42,003 bases of DNA from an uncultured Deinococcota bacterium (GCA_947311535.1 CAMZLP010000024.1:1-42003), one strand, 5' to 3'. Positions 10,156 to 18,384 are shown, counted from the first letter of the stretch. Translations and numbers: made by a program. Notes: a model not told the origin generated them from the letters alone.

Positions 10156-10929
10156 TTATTCCGCTGTCACATAGGCAGCTGATAAGCCACCATCTACCAT
10201 AAAGTCGCTAGCAGTTACATAGCTAGAATCATCAGATGCTAAAAATAAGGCAGCTTTTGCCATTTCTTTGGCTTCACCAAATCTCCCCATAGGTAAATGC
10301 ACTAAACGGCGGTTTTTCTTTTCGTCAGTATTTAAAAACTTCATTAATAATTCAGTATGTAGGGGCCCTGGACATAATGAGTTAACCCTGATATTTTCTT
10401 TTGCATGCACAATAGCAAGCTCTCTACTAATAGCCAAAACTGCACCTTTACTAGCTGTATAAGCAATTTGAGGAGTTGCTGCACCCATTACTGCTACAAA
10501 TGATGCAGTATTGATAATAGAGCCACCACCAGCCCGACGCATTGCAGGAATGCCATACTTACAACCTAAAAATACACCTTTAGCATTGATATTCATAGTC
10601 AAATCCCAAATTGACTCATCGGTGTTAATGGCATCATCGTCAGAACTGTGCATAATTCCTGCGTTATTAAACATGACATTTAATTTGCCAAATTTTTCTT
10701 CGGCAAATTTGACCATGTTTTCGCTATCTTTTGCTTTTGAAATATCTGCATGCACATAAGCCGCTTTGCCACCTAGGGCAATTATCTCAGCAACTGTTTG
10801 TTTGCCTGCTGCATCGTTCACATCTACACAAACTATTTCTGCGCCTTCTTTGGCAAATAATAAGGCTGCTTCTTTGCCAATACCACTACTAGCTCCTGTA
10901 ATTAAGGCTACTTTATCTTTTAAACGCAT
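10156..10929 (-). CDS. Short-chain dehydrogenase/reductase (classical SDR)
   Basis: 257 aa, a classical SDR with a Rossmann fold. The cofactor motif is TGASSGIG (residues 12-19) and NNAG follows at about residue 90. The catalytic Ser is near INTASF, and Tyr and Lys lie in YTASKGAV. An acidic residue after strand 2 (CVDVND) suggests NAD(H) rather than NADP(H). The C-terminal SDDSSYVTASDFMVDGG is typical of the FabG-like clade. AAGGAG lies 6 nt before the ATG at 10929. It sits between the DUF1304 gene and the aldehyde dehydrogenase, so it could supply the aldehyde or keto product for that enzyme. Substrate unknown. Confidence 0.88.
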   Translation of the reverse strand: MRLKDKVALITGASSGIGKEAALLFAKEGAEIVCVDVNDAAGKQTVAEIIALGGKAAYVHADISKAKDSENMVKFAEEKFGKLNVMFNNAGIMHSSDDDAINTDESIWDLTMNINAKGVFLGCKYGIPAMRRAGGGSIINTASFVAVMGAATPQIAYTASKGAVLAISRELAIVHAKENIRVNSLCPGPLHTELLMKFLNTDEKKNRRLVHLPMGRFGEAKEMAKAALFLASDDSSYVTASDFMVDGGLSAAYVTAE

Positions 10930-10940
10930 ATTTTCTCCTT

Positions 10941-11297
10941 TTATAATACTAATAGCAGTGCGATTGCTGCTGGAATTGATTGAATTATAGTTGGTTTTGC
11001 TTTAACCCTAATCCCACCATATATGCCTGCAATAATGACACAAATTAAGAAGAAAATCTTCATTGTATATGCCACATTAACGTCAGTTGTAAAAATTGAA
11101 TAAATTAGACCTGTAGCCAGAAAGCCATTGTATAGACCTTGGTTTTTTGCAAGAGTTGCGGTGGCCTTCGCTTCTTCTTTAGATAGTCCAAATATTTTTC
11201 TACCATAAGGCTTTTGCCATAAAAAGATTTCTAGATATAAGAAATATAAGTTCTCTATTGCTACAACGAAAATTAGAATTGTAGCAATGATTTGCAT
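10941..11297 (-). CDS. DUF1304 family small membrane protein
   Basis: 118 aa with four predicted membrane segments: residues 2-22, about 45-65, 70-90 and 98-118. The pattern of an N-terminal VVAIENLYFLYLE helix, LAKNQGLYNGFLA and IAGIYGG is that of the DUF1304 (COG3759) family, whose function is not established. I use the ATG at 11297, because AAAGGA at 11304-11309 lies 6 nt upstream. The ATG at 11312 lacks a ribosome binding site. It is followed 11 bp later by the SDR gene, so the two are co-transcribed. Confidence 0.8.
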   Translation of the reverse strand: MQIIATILIFVVAIENLYFLYLEIFLWQKPYGRKIFGLSKEEAKATATLAKNQGLYNGFLATGLIYSIFTTDVNVAYTMKIFFLICVIIAGIYGGIRVKAKPTIIQSIPAAIALLLVL

Positions 11298-11433
11298 GTC
11301 TAATCCTTTCATATTTTAAAAATTTGCCAATTATTAAACTTTGCTCAAGCTCGAGCCTAAGCTTTTTACAAAGCTTTGCCGGTATTGTTACCCTGCCCTG
11401 TTTATTCATTGAGATTTCAGTAATATTTTCCAT
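11200..11433 (-). CDS. AbrB/MazE-like DNA-binding fragment, probably truncated
   Basis: The first 30 or so residues, ISMNKQGRVTIPAKLCKKL, match the start of AbrB/SpoVT swapped-hairpin DNA-binding domains, used by antitoxins and transition-state regulators. The expected second half (roughly LxxGDxLxxxxxDGxIxL) is missing. The frame instead runs on for about 40 residues, 98 bp of it out of frame inside the DUF1304 gene. This suggests a frameshifted or decayed regulator, or a very short functional one. It is the first frame after a consensus -10. A GGCTCGAGC-like copy of the iterated motif (11350-11355) sits inside it, read as LE. Confidence 0.42.
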   Translation of the reverse strand: MENITEISMNKQGRVTIPAKLCKKLRLELEQSLIIGKFLKYERIRHANHCYNSNFRCSNRELIFLISRNLFMAKALW

Positions 11434-11440
11434 ATTAGTT

Positions 11441-11446
11441 ATTATA
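11441..11446 (-). promoter_or_regulatory. -10 box for the AbrB-DUF1304-SDR-ALDH unit
   Basis: A consensus TATAAT on the minus strand ends 7 nt before the ATG at 11433. There is no Shine-Dalgarno for that start, so the transcript would be leaderless. It lies between the glutamine synthetase-like gene and the AbrB-like frame. Confidence 0.5.
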
Positions 11447-11511
11447 GTATGGCTGTGACACTAAATATCATTATCGTCATGAAAAAACTTTTGTGATATA
11501 ACAAAGTAAAA

Positions 11512-12891
11512 CTATATTCTTTCAAAATAACGTTTTAACTCCCAATCAGTCACGTGTTTTTCGAAGGCGGCTTGCTCGGTTTTATAGAAATGAGCATAAT
11601 GTTCAACTACTTCATGTCCTAGTGTTTGCTTAACAAAGTCACTATTTTCAAATAATGGAATTGCTTCTTTTAGGCTATATGGCACTCGTGCTAGTTCTTG
11701 AGCTGCATAAATATCGCCAATGAAAATCGGAGTTGGCTTGATTTTATTTTTTATACCGTCAATACCACTAGCAAGCAAAGCTGCAAATGCCAAATATGGG
11801 TTTATATCTGCCCCAGGAATACGGCACTCTATACGTAAGCTTTTGCCCTTGCCGACCACTCTAAAACCTGCAGTACGGTTGTCATAGCTCCAAGCTAAGC
11901 GAGTAGGAGCCCAAGAGCCATCTTCAAAGCGTTTGTAAGAATTAATAGTGGGTGCATAAAAAACCATAAATTCGGGGGCATGTTTTATTAGCCCGCCCAA
12001 GAAGTATTCAAAAGTCTTACTAGCTTTAAATGGGCCAATTTCTTTATTACCTACAAAGGCATTTTTGTTGTTTTTCCAAAGGCTAATGTGGATATGGCTC
12101 GAGCTACCTGCTTGGCCGTGTTGATACTTAGCCATAAAAGTAACACTAATGCCCAAAGAATCAGCTATTTCTTTTAAGGCCTGTTTATAAATAATGTGAT
12201 TATCTGCCATTGTTAAAGTATCAGCATATCTAACATTTAATTCATGCTGCCCCAAACCAAATTCACCTTTAGAGGTTTCAACTGCTATGCCTGAGTTTTT
12301 TAAATGCTTGCGAGCTGCGGCATTAAAAAATTCTTCACGAGTACCTTGCATAATATTATAGTCTTCTAAATACCAGCCCAATGGCTCTAAGTCCATGTAC
12401 TGTGCGCTGCTAGCCTCTTTGTATGATTCTTCTAGTAGATAATACTCGAGCTCACTGGCAGTGAGAGCATTAAAACCCAGTTCATTCAAATTATTTAGCT
12501 GTTTTAGTAAAATTGACCTTGGGGCAATCTCAATATTGCTGTGGCTATTATCATCTATTAAATTACATAGAACCAAAGCTGTTTTATCTTGCCAAGTTGC
12601 TAATCGCAAAGTGTTTAAATCAGGAACTAAATGAAAATCACCATAGCCTAGTTTCCAATTAGCAAATTTATAGCCCTCAACGGGCTCCATTTCCATATCG
12701 GTAGTCAAAATATAATTGCAAGCATGGGTGCCATTTTTAGCGGCGTCTTGCAAAAAGAAGTCTGCATCAAAGCGTTTACCCATCATACGACCAAAGTGAT
12801 CACTAAATGCCACAATTACAGTATCGATCTCATCAGCTTGTACTAAGTTTCCTAGCTCTTCTAAACTAAGCATTCCTTTGGGTTTGTTCAT
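11512..12891 (-). CDS. Glutamine synthetase-family gamma-glutamyl ligase (PuuA/GlnA4-like)
   Basis: 459 aa, GS type I fold. Members join glutamate to ammonia or, in the PuuA/GlnA3/GlnA4 branches, to polyamines or ethanolamine using ATP. Visible GS motifs are the GQHELNVRY metal-binding strand, SSSHIHISLW (ATP/metal site), SYKRF...APTRLAWSYDNRTAGFR (substrate loop), and the C-terminal LRIECRIPGADINPYLAFAA. The N-terminal half is shorter on consensus (DHFGRMMGKR) than biosynthetic GlnA and lacks the usual NRxxxxR adenylylation-loop tyrosine context that I would expect of GlnA. The nearby SDR and aldehyde dehydrogenase support a gamma-glutamylation catabolic route. It starts at 12891, with TAAAAT 5 nt upstream. 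True GlnA activity cannot be excluded. Confidence 0.78.
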   Translation of the reverse strand: MNKPKGMLSLEELGNLVQADEIDTVIVAFSDHFGRMMGKRFDADFFLQDAAKNGTHACNYILTTDMEMEPVEGYKFANWKLGYGDFHLVPDLNTLRLATWQDKTALVLCNLIDDNSHSNIEIAPRSILLKQLNNLNELGFNALTASELEYYLLEESYKEASSAQYMDLEPLGWYLEDYNIMQGTREEFFNAAARKHLKNSGIAVETSKGEFGLGQHELNVRYADTLTMADNHIIYKQALKEIADSLGISVTFMAKYQHGQAGSSSHIHISLWKNNKNAFVGNKEIGPFKASKTFEYFLGGLIKHAPEFMVFYAPTINSYKRFEDGSWAPTRLAWSYDNRTAGFRVVGKGKSLRIECRIPGADINPYLAFAALLASGIDGIKNKIKPTPIFIGDIYAAQELARVPYSLKEAIPLFENSDFVKQTLGHEVVEHYAHFYKTEQAAFEKHVTDWELKRYFERI

Positions 12892-12896
12892 AAGCT

Positions 12897-12902
12897 ATTT
12901 TA
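12897..12902 (-). promoter_or_regulatory. -10 box of the glutamine synthetase-like gene
   Basis: TAAAAT on the minus strand ends 5 nt before the ATG at 12891, with no ribosome binding site between, consistent with a leaderless mRNA. Confidence 0.4.
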
Positions 12903-13267
12903 ACGTATGTTTTGTTGTTTTATGAAATGGCCCCAGATTTTATGATGAGGATATTTTTGTGTAATATAAATTTTAAGGAGCAAAGTTCAAAATTAGATAC
13001 TTGAAAATATAAAGAAAAATACAATAATTTGAGAGGGTATTGGGGCAGAAGCTATAAAAAATAAAAATAGCCTAAAAACTAAGACTAATGGCAAAAGATG
13101 CTCAACTAAAGACTTTTGAATTTACTATGGCAGCTGTACTAGCTAAGCTTACTAGCTGATAATAAATGCTAAAGAGAAAGAAATTAATAAAAGAAATTTG
13201 AAAACAAGGAACACTGATTGAAGAATTTTGAAGTACAAATCGTGTTGCTATTAATCATGAAAATGCT
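12903..13267. other. Gene-free AT-rich stretch between the GS-like gene and tldE
   Basis: No frame with convincing protein content is present on either strand. The longest ATG frame is a 23-codon one at 13089-13160 (plus) beginning MAKDAQLK. The stretch has purine-rich runs and short repeats of AGCTAG and ACTAGC around 13135-13160, and may be the remains of a gene. I recognise no mobile-element ends. The tldE terminator begins at 13268. Confidence 0.5.
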
Positions 13268-13304
13268 ATAAAAAAGAAGCTAGATATGATTTTAATATCT
13301 AGCT
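13268..13304 (-). terminator. Intrinsic terminator of the tldD-tldE operon
   Basis: A perfect 10-bp stem, AGCTAGATAT (13278-13287) and ATATCTAGCT (13295-13304), with a 7-nt loop. On the minus strand it is followed by TTCTTTTTTATAG. It lies about 60 bp beyond the tldE stop. A second palindrome, AATTACAAATTGTAATT, at 13305-13321 sits between stop and hairpin. Confidence 0.75.
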
Positions 13305-13360
13305 AATTACAAATTGTAATTTATTTGATTCAATTAGAACTATTAATGCTTTAAATTTAG

Positions 13361-14674
13361 CTAGCTACCAGCAAATGATAGTTCACTGACTTCGACCATC
13401 GGTGTACCAATTATTCCGGCAAATAGTGTCCAATCTATTTTGTCGCCAATTGCCGAAATATTTTGCAATAGGTCTATAAAATTACCTGAGATGGCAAAGT
13501 TTTCTACGGCTTGCTGCTCTTTGCCATCTTCCACCATTAAGCCAAAAGCTTGTAATGAAAAATCACCAGAAATTGGATTCACACCGGCGTGTACACCCAT
13601 TAAATCAGTGATAATAATACCTTTATCCATTTTTATGCCAGCACCTTCTTTTAAGTAAAAATTTGAAGCACCGACACCCAAGCTAGACTTATAAGATCGG
13701 CTGGCATGGCCAGTATTTGCTTGGCCGGTTTCTTTGGCAGTTGCCGAATTGTGCAAAAAGCTTTTTAAGATGCCATTTTCTATCAAAGTAATTTTCTTGG
13801 TTTTAGTACCTTCGCTGTCAAAAGGGCGGCTTGCTAAGCCTTTTTCTAAATTTGGGTCGTCGATTATGTTTACCAGTTTTGAAGCAACCGATTTTCCTAG
13901 CTTATCAGCTAGCAAGCTTTTACCTTCTAAGAGAGTTTTGCCATTTAACATAAATTGCAAGAGACCTAATAACTGAGAGAAGGCTCTTGGTTCAAAATAG
14001 GCTTTGTATTTGCCAGTTTGCAAATTTTTGGCACCCAAGGCTCGAGCCGCATTTTTTATCATTTTTTGAGCAGTAACGGTGGGGTCTAAGTTATAAAATT
14101 CTTTAGAAACATCAATATCAAAAGATTGTTTTACGCTCTCGCCCTCTTGCATCACAAATACACCATAGACTCCGCTAAAGCCATTGCGGTAGCTACCGTC
14201 CAAGTTATTACTCGAGGCTATGGTAGTAGAGCTTTCACTTTCTATGTAGCGAGTCATCATAATGCTTTTTAGTCTTTGATCTTGACGTAGATTGTGCTCG
14301 AGCCCAACCACAGCAGCTATCTTTTCTTCTATAGGGGCACTCAAACCCTCACCGATTAGGTCAGATTTACCCAGATTTTTACCAGTTGGCAAAAATGCTT
14401 CCGAGCTCGTTTGTAATTCGGCATTTTCTTTGGCCTCGGTTATTACCCAGTCTAGGGCTTCTTGGCTTTTTTCTTCAGTTGAAGCATAGCCCACTTTGCC
14501 ATTAGTGATTACCCGTACCCCAATGCCACCTTGGCTAGAGATGCTGGTTTTGGCTAGTCTTTCATGCAAGCTATCCAGTTCTAATTTGCGAGCTTCTGTT
14601 GCTAAGACTTCTAGCTCTAGCCCCATATCTTTGGCTCGTTGTAGCAAATAGTCTTTGGCTTCTTGATAATTCAT
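13361..14674 (-). CDS. tldE: TldE/PmbA, non-catalytic partner of the TldD metalloprotease
   Basis: 437 aa, TldD/PmbA family. In Escherichia coli TldD and TldE form a heterodimeric metalloprotease that degrades unfolded peptides and matures some modified peptides (microcin B17). As expected for TldE, no HExxxH motif is present. Family features are GGIGVRVITNGKVGYAST near residues 47-65, SFDIDVSKEFYNLD, FDSEGTKTKKITLIENG and the C-terminal FAISGNFIDLLQNISAIGDKI, each shortened here. The ATG overlaps the tldD stop by 4 bp (ATGA at 14671-14674), and an AGGAGGTG ribosome binding site is close by. Three CTCGAG copies lie in it (14041, 14211, 14297). Confidence 0.92.
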   Translation of the reverse strand: MNYQEAKDYLLQRAKDMGLELEVLATEARKLELDSLHERLAKTSISSQGGIGVRVITNGKVGYASTEEKSQEALDWVITEAKENAELQTSSEAFLPTGKNLGKSDLIGEGLSAPIEEKIAAVVGLEHNLRQDQRLKSIMMTRYIESESSTTIASSNNLDGSYRNGFSGVYGVFVMQEGESVKQSFDIDVSKEFYNLDPTVTAQKMIKNAARALGAKNLQTGKYKAYFEPRAFSQLLGLLQFMLNGKTLLEGKSLLADKLGKSVASKLVNIIDDPNLEKGLASRPFDSEGTKTKKITLIENGILKSFLHNSATAKETGQANTGHASRSYKSSLGVGASNFYLKEGAGIKMDKGIIITDLMGVHAGVNPISGDFSLQAFGLMVEDGKEQQAVENFAISGNFIDLLQNISAIGDKIDWTLFAGIIGTPMVEVSELSFAGS

Positions 14675-16065
14675 GCTTCACCTCCTACAACAATTTCACT
14701 AATTAGCACATGCGGTTGCCCCACTTCTGTAGGTATGCTTCCGGACAGGCTGCCACACATACCTGGTCCACTTTCCAAATCGTCAGATACAGCTACAATC
14801 TTATTAATGCTCTCTGGCCCTTTGCCTAATAGCATAGCGCCTTTTATGGCTTCTTCGATTTGACCGTTTCTGATAATATATCCCTCGGTTACCCCAAAAT
14901 TATACTCACCAGAACCTGGCTTTACTTGCCCACCACCCATATTTTTTGCATAAATACCAAATTCAATCCCCTTAAATAAATCCTCTTTGGGGGTATCGCC
15001 ATTAACAATAAAAGTATTGCGCATTCGCGATGTCGGGGCAAAGCTATAGTTTTGCCTACGACCCGAGCCAGTAGCTTTGTAGCCAGTTTTTAGACCGCCT
15101 AATTTATCAACCATATAAGAATTTAATACGCCATTTTCTATCAGTACAGTGCGCTCGGTTTTTAAGCCTTCATCATCGTATTCGCTCGAGCCCCAAGCAT
15201 TTTTGATAGTGCCATCGTCAACATAAGTCACAGTTTTGCTGGCTACTTGTTCACCTAATTTGTCACTTAAAACGCTTACCTTTTCTGCAACAGAAGTTGT
15301 TTCTAACAAATGCCCTAAAGCCTCATGGAAAATAACCCCACCAAAACCATTACCTATTACCACCGGAAATGTGCCAGCAGGTGCTTTTTTTGCTTTTAAA
15401 TTAGTCAAGGCCTGTTTTGCTGCTTTTTTGCCAATATCTTTAGGATTATATATATCAAATATTTCTAAACCAACACTAAGACCTGGTCCTGAAAATCCAG
15501 TTTGGGTTGCTTCCTTGTCTTCTGCTATTACCAATGCTATAAGCCTACTTCTTGTACGGCTATCTTCTACCCAAACACCCTCAGAATTAGCCAATAATAT
15601 ATCTTGTTCCCACTCGAGCATATTGGCTTCAACTTGTTTTATATCTGGGCTTATTCTAGCTCCGTCGTCGAGTTCTTTTAATCTTTCCATGCGGTAGCGT
15701 TTAGGCTCGGTGCTAAAATCAATTTTAGGAGCATGCAAACCACTGGCACCGCTTTTGCGAAAATCTAGACCGCCAGCCCCTTTTTTATCTACACTGCCTT
15801 GGCTAGTTTTTAGTTTGCGCATGGTGTCAGCTAGTTCTAATAGTGATTTTTCATCTAAGTCATTGGTATAGGCATAGACCACATCAGTACCATAAAACAA
15901 ACGCAAACCAGCACCGTATTCAATGCCACTATTGGCTTCTTTTAGCTCTTTATTTATTAGCCGCATGCTTTTTTTGCGCCAGCGTTCTACATATAATTCG
16001 GCGAAGCTAGCTCCATTTGAGCCAGCGAGTTTCAAGACTTTTTCTACTAAAGCTGTATTTAACAT
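14671..16065 (-). CDS. tldD: TldD metalloprotease subunit
   Basis: 464 aa, the catalytic partner of TldE. The zinc-binding HExxxH motif is His247-Glu248-His252 in IFHEALGHLLE, and a conserved Cys is in GPGMCGSLSGS near the C-terminus. Other family segments are GLRLFYGTDVVYAYT, NSEGVWVEDSR, FDDEG-like EYDDEGLKTERTVLIENG and GSGRRQNY. Transcription seems to start right at the gene, with TAATAT (16071-16076) 5 nt upstream of the ATG at 16065. Substrates are unknown; the window has no peptide-modification genes. Confidence 0.93.
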   Translation of the reverse strand: MLNTALVEKVLKLAGSNGASFAELYVERWRKKSMRLINKELKEANSGIEYGAGLRLFYGTDVVYAYTNDLDEKSLLELADTMRKLKTSQGSVDKKGAGGLDFRKSGASGLHAPKIDFSTEPKRYRMERLKELDDGARISPDIKQVEANMLEWEQDILLANSEGVWVEDSRTRSRLIALVIAEDKEATQTGFSGPGLSVGLEIFDIYNPKDIGKKAAKQALTNLKAKKAPAGTFPVVIGNGFGGVIFHEALGHLLETTSVAEKVSVLSDKLGEQVASKTVTYVDDGTIKNAWGSSEYDDEGLKTERTVLIENGVLNSYMVDKLGGLKTGYKATGSGRRQNYSFAPTSRMRNTFIVNGDTPKEDLFKGIEFGIYAKNMGGGQVKPGSGEYNFGVTEGYIIRNGQIEEAIKGAMLLGKGPESINKIVAVSDDLESGPGMCGSLSGSIPTEVGQPHVLISEIVVGGEA

Positions 16066-16070
16066 AATCT

Positions 16071-16076
16071 ATATTA
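16071..16076 (-). promoter_or_regulatory. -10 box of tldD
   Basis: TAATAT on the minus strand ends 5 nt before the tldD ATG (16065), with no Shine-Dalgarno. It suggests a leaderless tldD-tldE message. Confidence 0.4.
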
Positions 16077-16364
16077 CTAATTATGGTGCTTTTGTGGGAG
16101 ATTGATAATACTTTTAATTAGATTTCTATTAGATATAATATCAAATTCAACAGATGGTTTTTCTTTTAGTTTTCTTTTGAGGAGAAAGGGGAAAAAGACA
16201 GTGGAAGGTGATGAGTGAAAAGTAAAAAATTTATTTGCTTAATTTCTAGCTTCTAGCTGCTGGCTTTTTAGATCTTTATACTATTTTAGCTTGCTTATTG
16301 TGTTGCAACTAGCCTGCAAAACTATTAATTGACAAAGCAGGCTTAAACTATCTAAGCTATAACA
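16077..16364. other. Divergent intergenic region with purine-rich and pyrimidine-rich tracts
   Basis: No gene is visible. A purine-rich tract at about 16178-16230 (containing AAAGGGGAAAA at 16185-16195 and GTGATGA at 16208-16214) is followed by TTCTAGCTTCTAGCTGCTGG at about 16243-16262. The same AAAGGGGAAAA and GTGATGA occur in order in the intergenic region near 37951-37974. TAAGCT ends 6 nt before the methyltransferase ATG (16365) and could be its -10 box. Confidence 0.45.
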
Positions 16365-17198
16365 ATGAGCTCTAAAAAATTAAATGAGCAAAGCTATCTG
16401 CTTAGCTCACAATACAAATCTGCAAATAATCTAAAAGCCCGAATTGCTTTACATGAAAACTATGGAACTGGCAAAATTGATCTTCACAAATGGATTTTTG
16501 AACATATTGATATAAAAGACGATGCCGTAATTTTAGAGCTAGGAACTGGTTCGGCTCGAGTCTGGGTGCAAAATAGAGATAGAATACCGCAAGATTGGAG
16601 TATTACTCTTTCTGATTTTTCTAAAGGGATGCTGGCTGAGGCTAAAAAAAATCTTATGGATATTAAGCGGAACTTTAGTTTTAAACAAATAGATATTCAA
16701 GATATTCCTTTTAATGATAATAGCTTTGATATGCTTATGGCTAATCATATGCTCTACCACGTGCCAGATATTGATAAGGCGATAAAAGAAATTAGGCGGG
16801 TTTTAAAACCTAAGGGCAAGTTTTATGCTTCAACTAATGGCGAGGGGAATATGCTCGAGATTAGACAAATGTTAGCCCAAGTAGCTAAAATACTGCCCTC
16901 AGAACTGGTAGCTGATAGCTTTAGCTCTTCTTTTACTTTAGAATCTGCACCTGCTTACCTAAACAAATATTTTAAGACCGTGAAGCGTTTTGATTTAAAT
17001 GCAGAAATAATTGTAGATAAAGTAGAGCCAATAATGGCATATCTTATGTCTATGACTGCGGTTGACAAACTAGAAGAATTAATGCCAATAACAGAGCAAG
17101 AAAAAGCAATAAAGCAGGTCATTGAATTTATCGAGGATAAATTGACTAATGGCCTTATTAAGATCAGAACTAAAACGGGCTTGTTAGTAGCTTTTTGA
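16365..17198 (+). CDS. Class I SAM-dependent methyltransferase
   Basis: 277 aa with a methyltransf_11/25-type Rossmann fold. Motif I is VILELGTGSARVW (about residues 54-66), motif II ITLSDFSKGML, followed by a FKQIDIQDIPFNDNSFDML acidic-loop region and post-motif LMANHMLYHVPDIDKAIKEIRRVLKPKGKF, given here by its core HMLYHVPD and RVLKPKGKF. This pattern is shared by UbiE-like and many small-molecule methyltransferases. The N-terminal 50 residues (LLSSQYKSANNLKARIALH) resemble those of a clade often annotated only as methyltransferase. Substrate unknown. It is monocistronic, diverging from tldD. No Shine-Dalgarno is seen. Confidence 0.8.
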   Translation: MSSKKLNEQSYLLSSQYKSANNLKARIALHENYGTGKIDLHKWIFEHIDIKDDAVILELGTGSARVWVQNRDRIPQDWSITLSDFSKGMLAEAKKNLMDIKRNFSFKQIDIQDIPFNDNSFDMLMANHMLYHVPDIDKAIKEIRRVLKPKGKFYASTNGEGNMLEIRQMLAQVAKILPSELVADSFSSSFTLESAPAYLNKYFKTVKRFDLNAEIIVDKVEPIMAYLMSMTAVDKLEELMPITEQEKAIKQVIEFIEDKLTNGLIKIRTKTGLLVAF

Positions 17199-17356
17199 GA
17201 TAAAAAATAACATTTCTTGAAATTCTTTTAATTAGAGTATTGAATTTTTTCTAAAATCCCAAGCTCGAGTACAAATTATTATATACTCGTCTTGGCTTAA
17301 TTGATGTTAAACTAGCTAGTAATTGAGTTTCATAACTATAAAATTTTGGAGGAAAA

Positions 17357-17917
17357 ATGATAAGTGTTTCAGATTTAAGAAATAATACCAAAGTTGAAAT
17401 GGACGGCGGTATTTGGGAGTGTTTGCAATTTCAGCATCAGAAAATTGGTAGAGGTGGAGCCAAGGTAGTTGCTAAGTTTAAAAACTTAGAAACCGGCTCA
17501 ATCGTAGAAAAAAGCTTTAATGCTACAGAAAAACTAAAAGATATTTTTATCGACTATCGCCCTATGCAATATCTTTATGGTGATGGTGAAAGCTTTACTT
17601 TTATGGATTTAGAAACTTATGAGCAACCTTCATTTACTAAAGAGCAAATTGGTGAAGGGGTGATTTATCTTGTTGAAAATCTAGAAGTCAAAGTTGATTT
17701 TTATAAAGAAAAGCCAATCAAAGTCACTCTGCCAACGGTTGTAGAACTTGAAATTATCCAAACTGACCCAGGTCTAAAAGGTGATACCGCAGCTGGTGGT
17801 ACAAAACCTGCTAAATTGTCTTCTGGTGCATCTGTAAATGTGCCATTATTTATTGAACAAGGCACGGTTATTAAAGTAGACACCCGTAGCGGAGAATATA
17901 TAGGGCGGGTACAATGA
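17357..17917 (+). CDS. efp: Translation elongation factor P
   Basis: 186 aa with the three beta-barrel domains of EF-P, which enters the ribosomal E site to rescue stalling at consecutive prolines. The tip of domain I reads HQKIGRGGAK, placing Arg32 where many bacteria have the modified lysine. That segment and the following VVAKFKNLETG are as I remember from Thermus thermophilus EF-P. MDLETYEQ, LPTVVELEI, GDTAAGGTKPA and VDTRSGEYIGR are the later hallmarks. A strong GGAGG (17348-17352) precedes the ATG. The gene starts a tight plus-strand operon and overlaps accB by 4 bp. Confidence 0.97.
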   Translation: MISVSDLRNNTKVEMDGGIWECLQFQHQKIGRGGAKVVAKFKNLETGSIVEKSFNATEKLKDIFIDYRPMQYLYGDGESFTFMDLETYEQPSFTKEQIGEGVIYLVENLEVKVDFYKEKPIKVTLPTVVELEIIQTDPGLKGDTAAGGTKPAKLSSGASVNVPLFIEQGTVIKVDTRSGEYIGRVQ

Positions 17918-18381
17918 ATGTTAAAGATATAAGCCGCCTTTTAGAGGCAATGCAAGCAACTGATTCTAATGAAATTGTATTAGAAACAGGCGATTATAAA
18001 TTATCAATTAATCGTAACCAAGTTAATACAGTTGTGACTGTTGCTGAACCTATCGCACAAAATAAGCCTGCTATTCAAGAAGTAGCAGCACCTGTAGTAA
18101 CAGAGGCTGCTTCAGAACTTGCTGTAGCGGTAAATGATAACTTAATCGATATAACTGCACCAATAGTAGGTACATTTTATGAAGCATCAGCACCAGATGC
18201 AAGCCCATTTGTAAAGCTTGGGGCAAAGGTGGAAGCGGGCACGGTACTTTGCATTATTGAAGCCATGAAGTTAATGAATGAAATTGAATCGGAATTTAGT
18301 GGAACAATTGCTGAGATATTAATAAATAACGAAGACCCGGTAGAATACGGGCAGGTTCTTTTTAGAATAAAACCAGATTAA
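17914..18381 (+). CDS. accB: Biotin carboxyl carrier protein of acetyl-CoA carboxylase
   Basis: 155 aa. It carries biotin between the carboxylase and transferase half-reactions of the first step of fatty-acid synthesis. The biotin-accepting lysine is Lys119 in EAMKLMNEIE, within a C-terminal biotinyl domain (about residues 78-155, ITAPIVGTFYEASAPDASPFV). An Ala/Pro/Val-rich flexible linker (about 40-76) joins it to an N-terminal helix (VKDISRLLEAM). It overlaps efp by 4 bp (ATGA) and is followed after 3 bp by accC. Confidence 0.96.
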   Translation: MNVKDISRLLEAMQATDSNEIVLETGDYKLSINRNQVNTVVTVAEPIAQNKPAIQEVAAPVVTEAASELAVAVNDNLIDITAPIVGTFYEASAPDASPFVKLGAKVEAGTVLCIIEAMKLMNEIESEFSGTIAEILINNEDPVEYGQVLFRIKPD

Positions 18382-18384
18382 TCT

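Noticed and set aside
15236-15697. 153-codon plus-strand frame inside tldD
   Set aside because: Antisense to conserved TldD residues including HEALGH. Its composition (Ser/Pro/Thr-rich) is that of a shadow frame.
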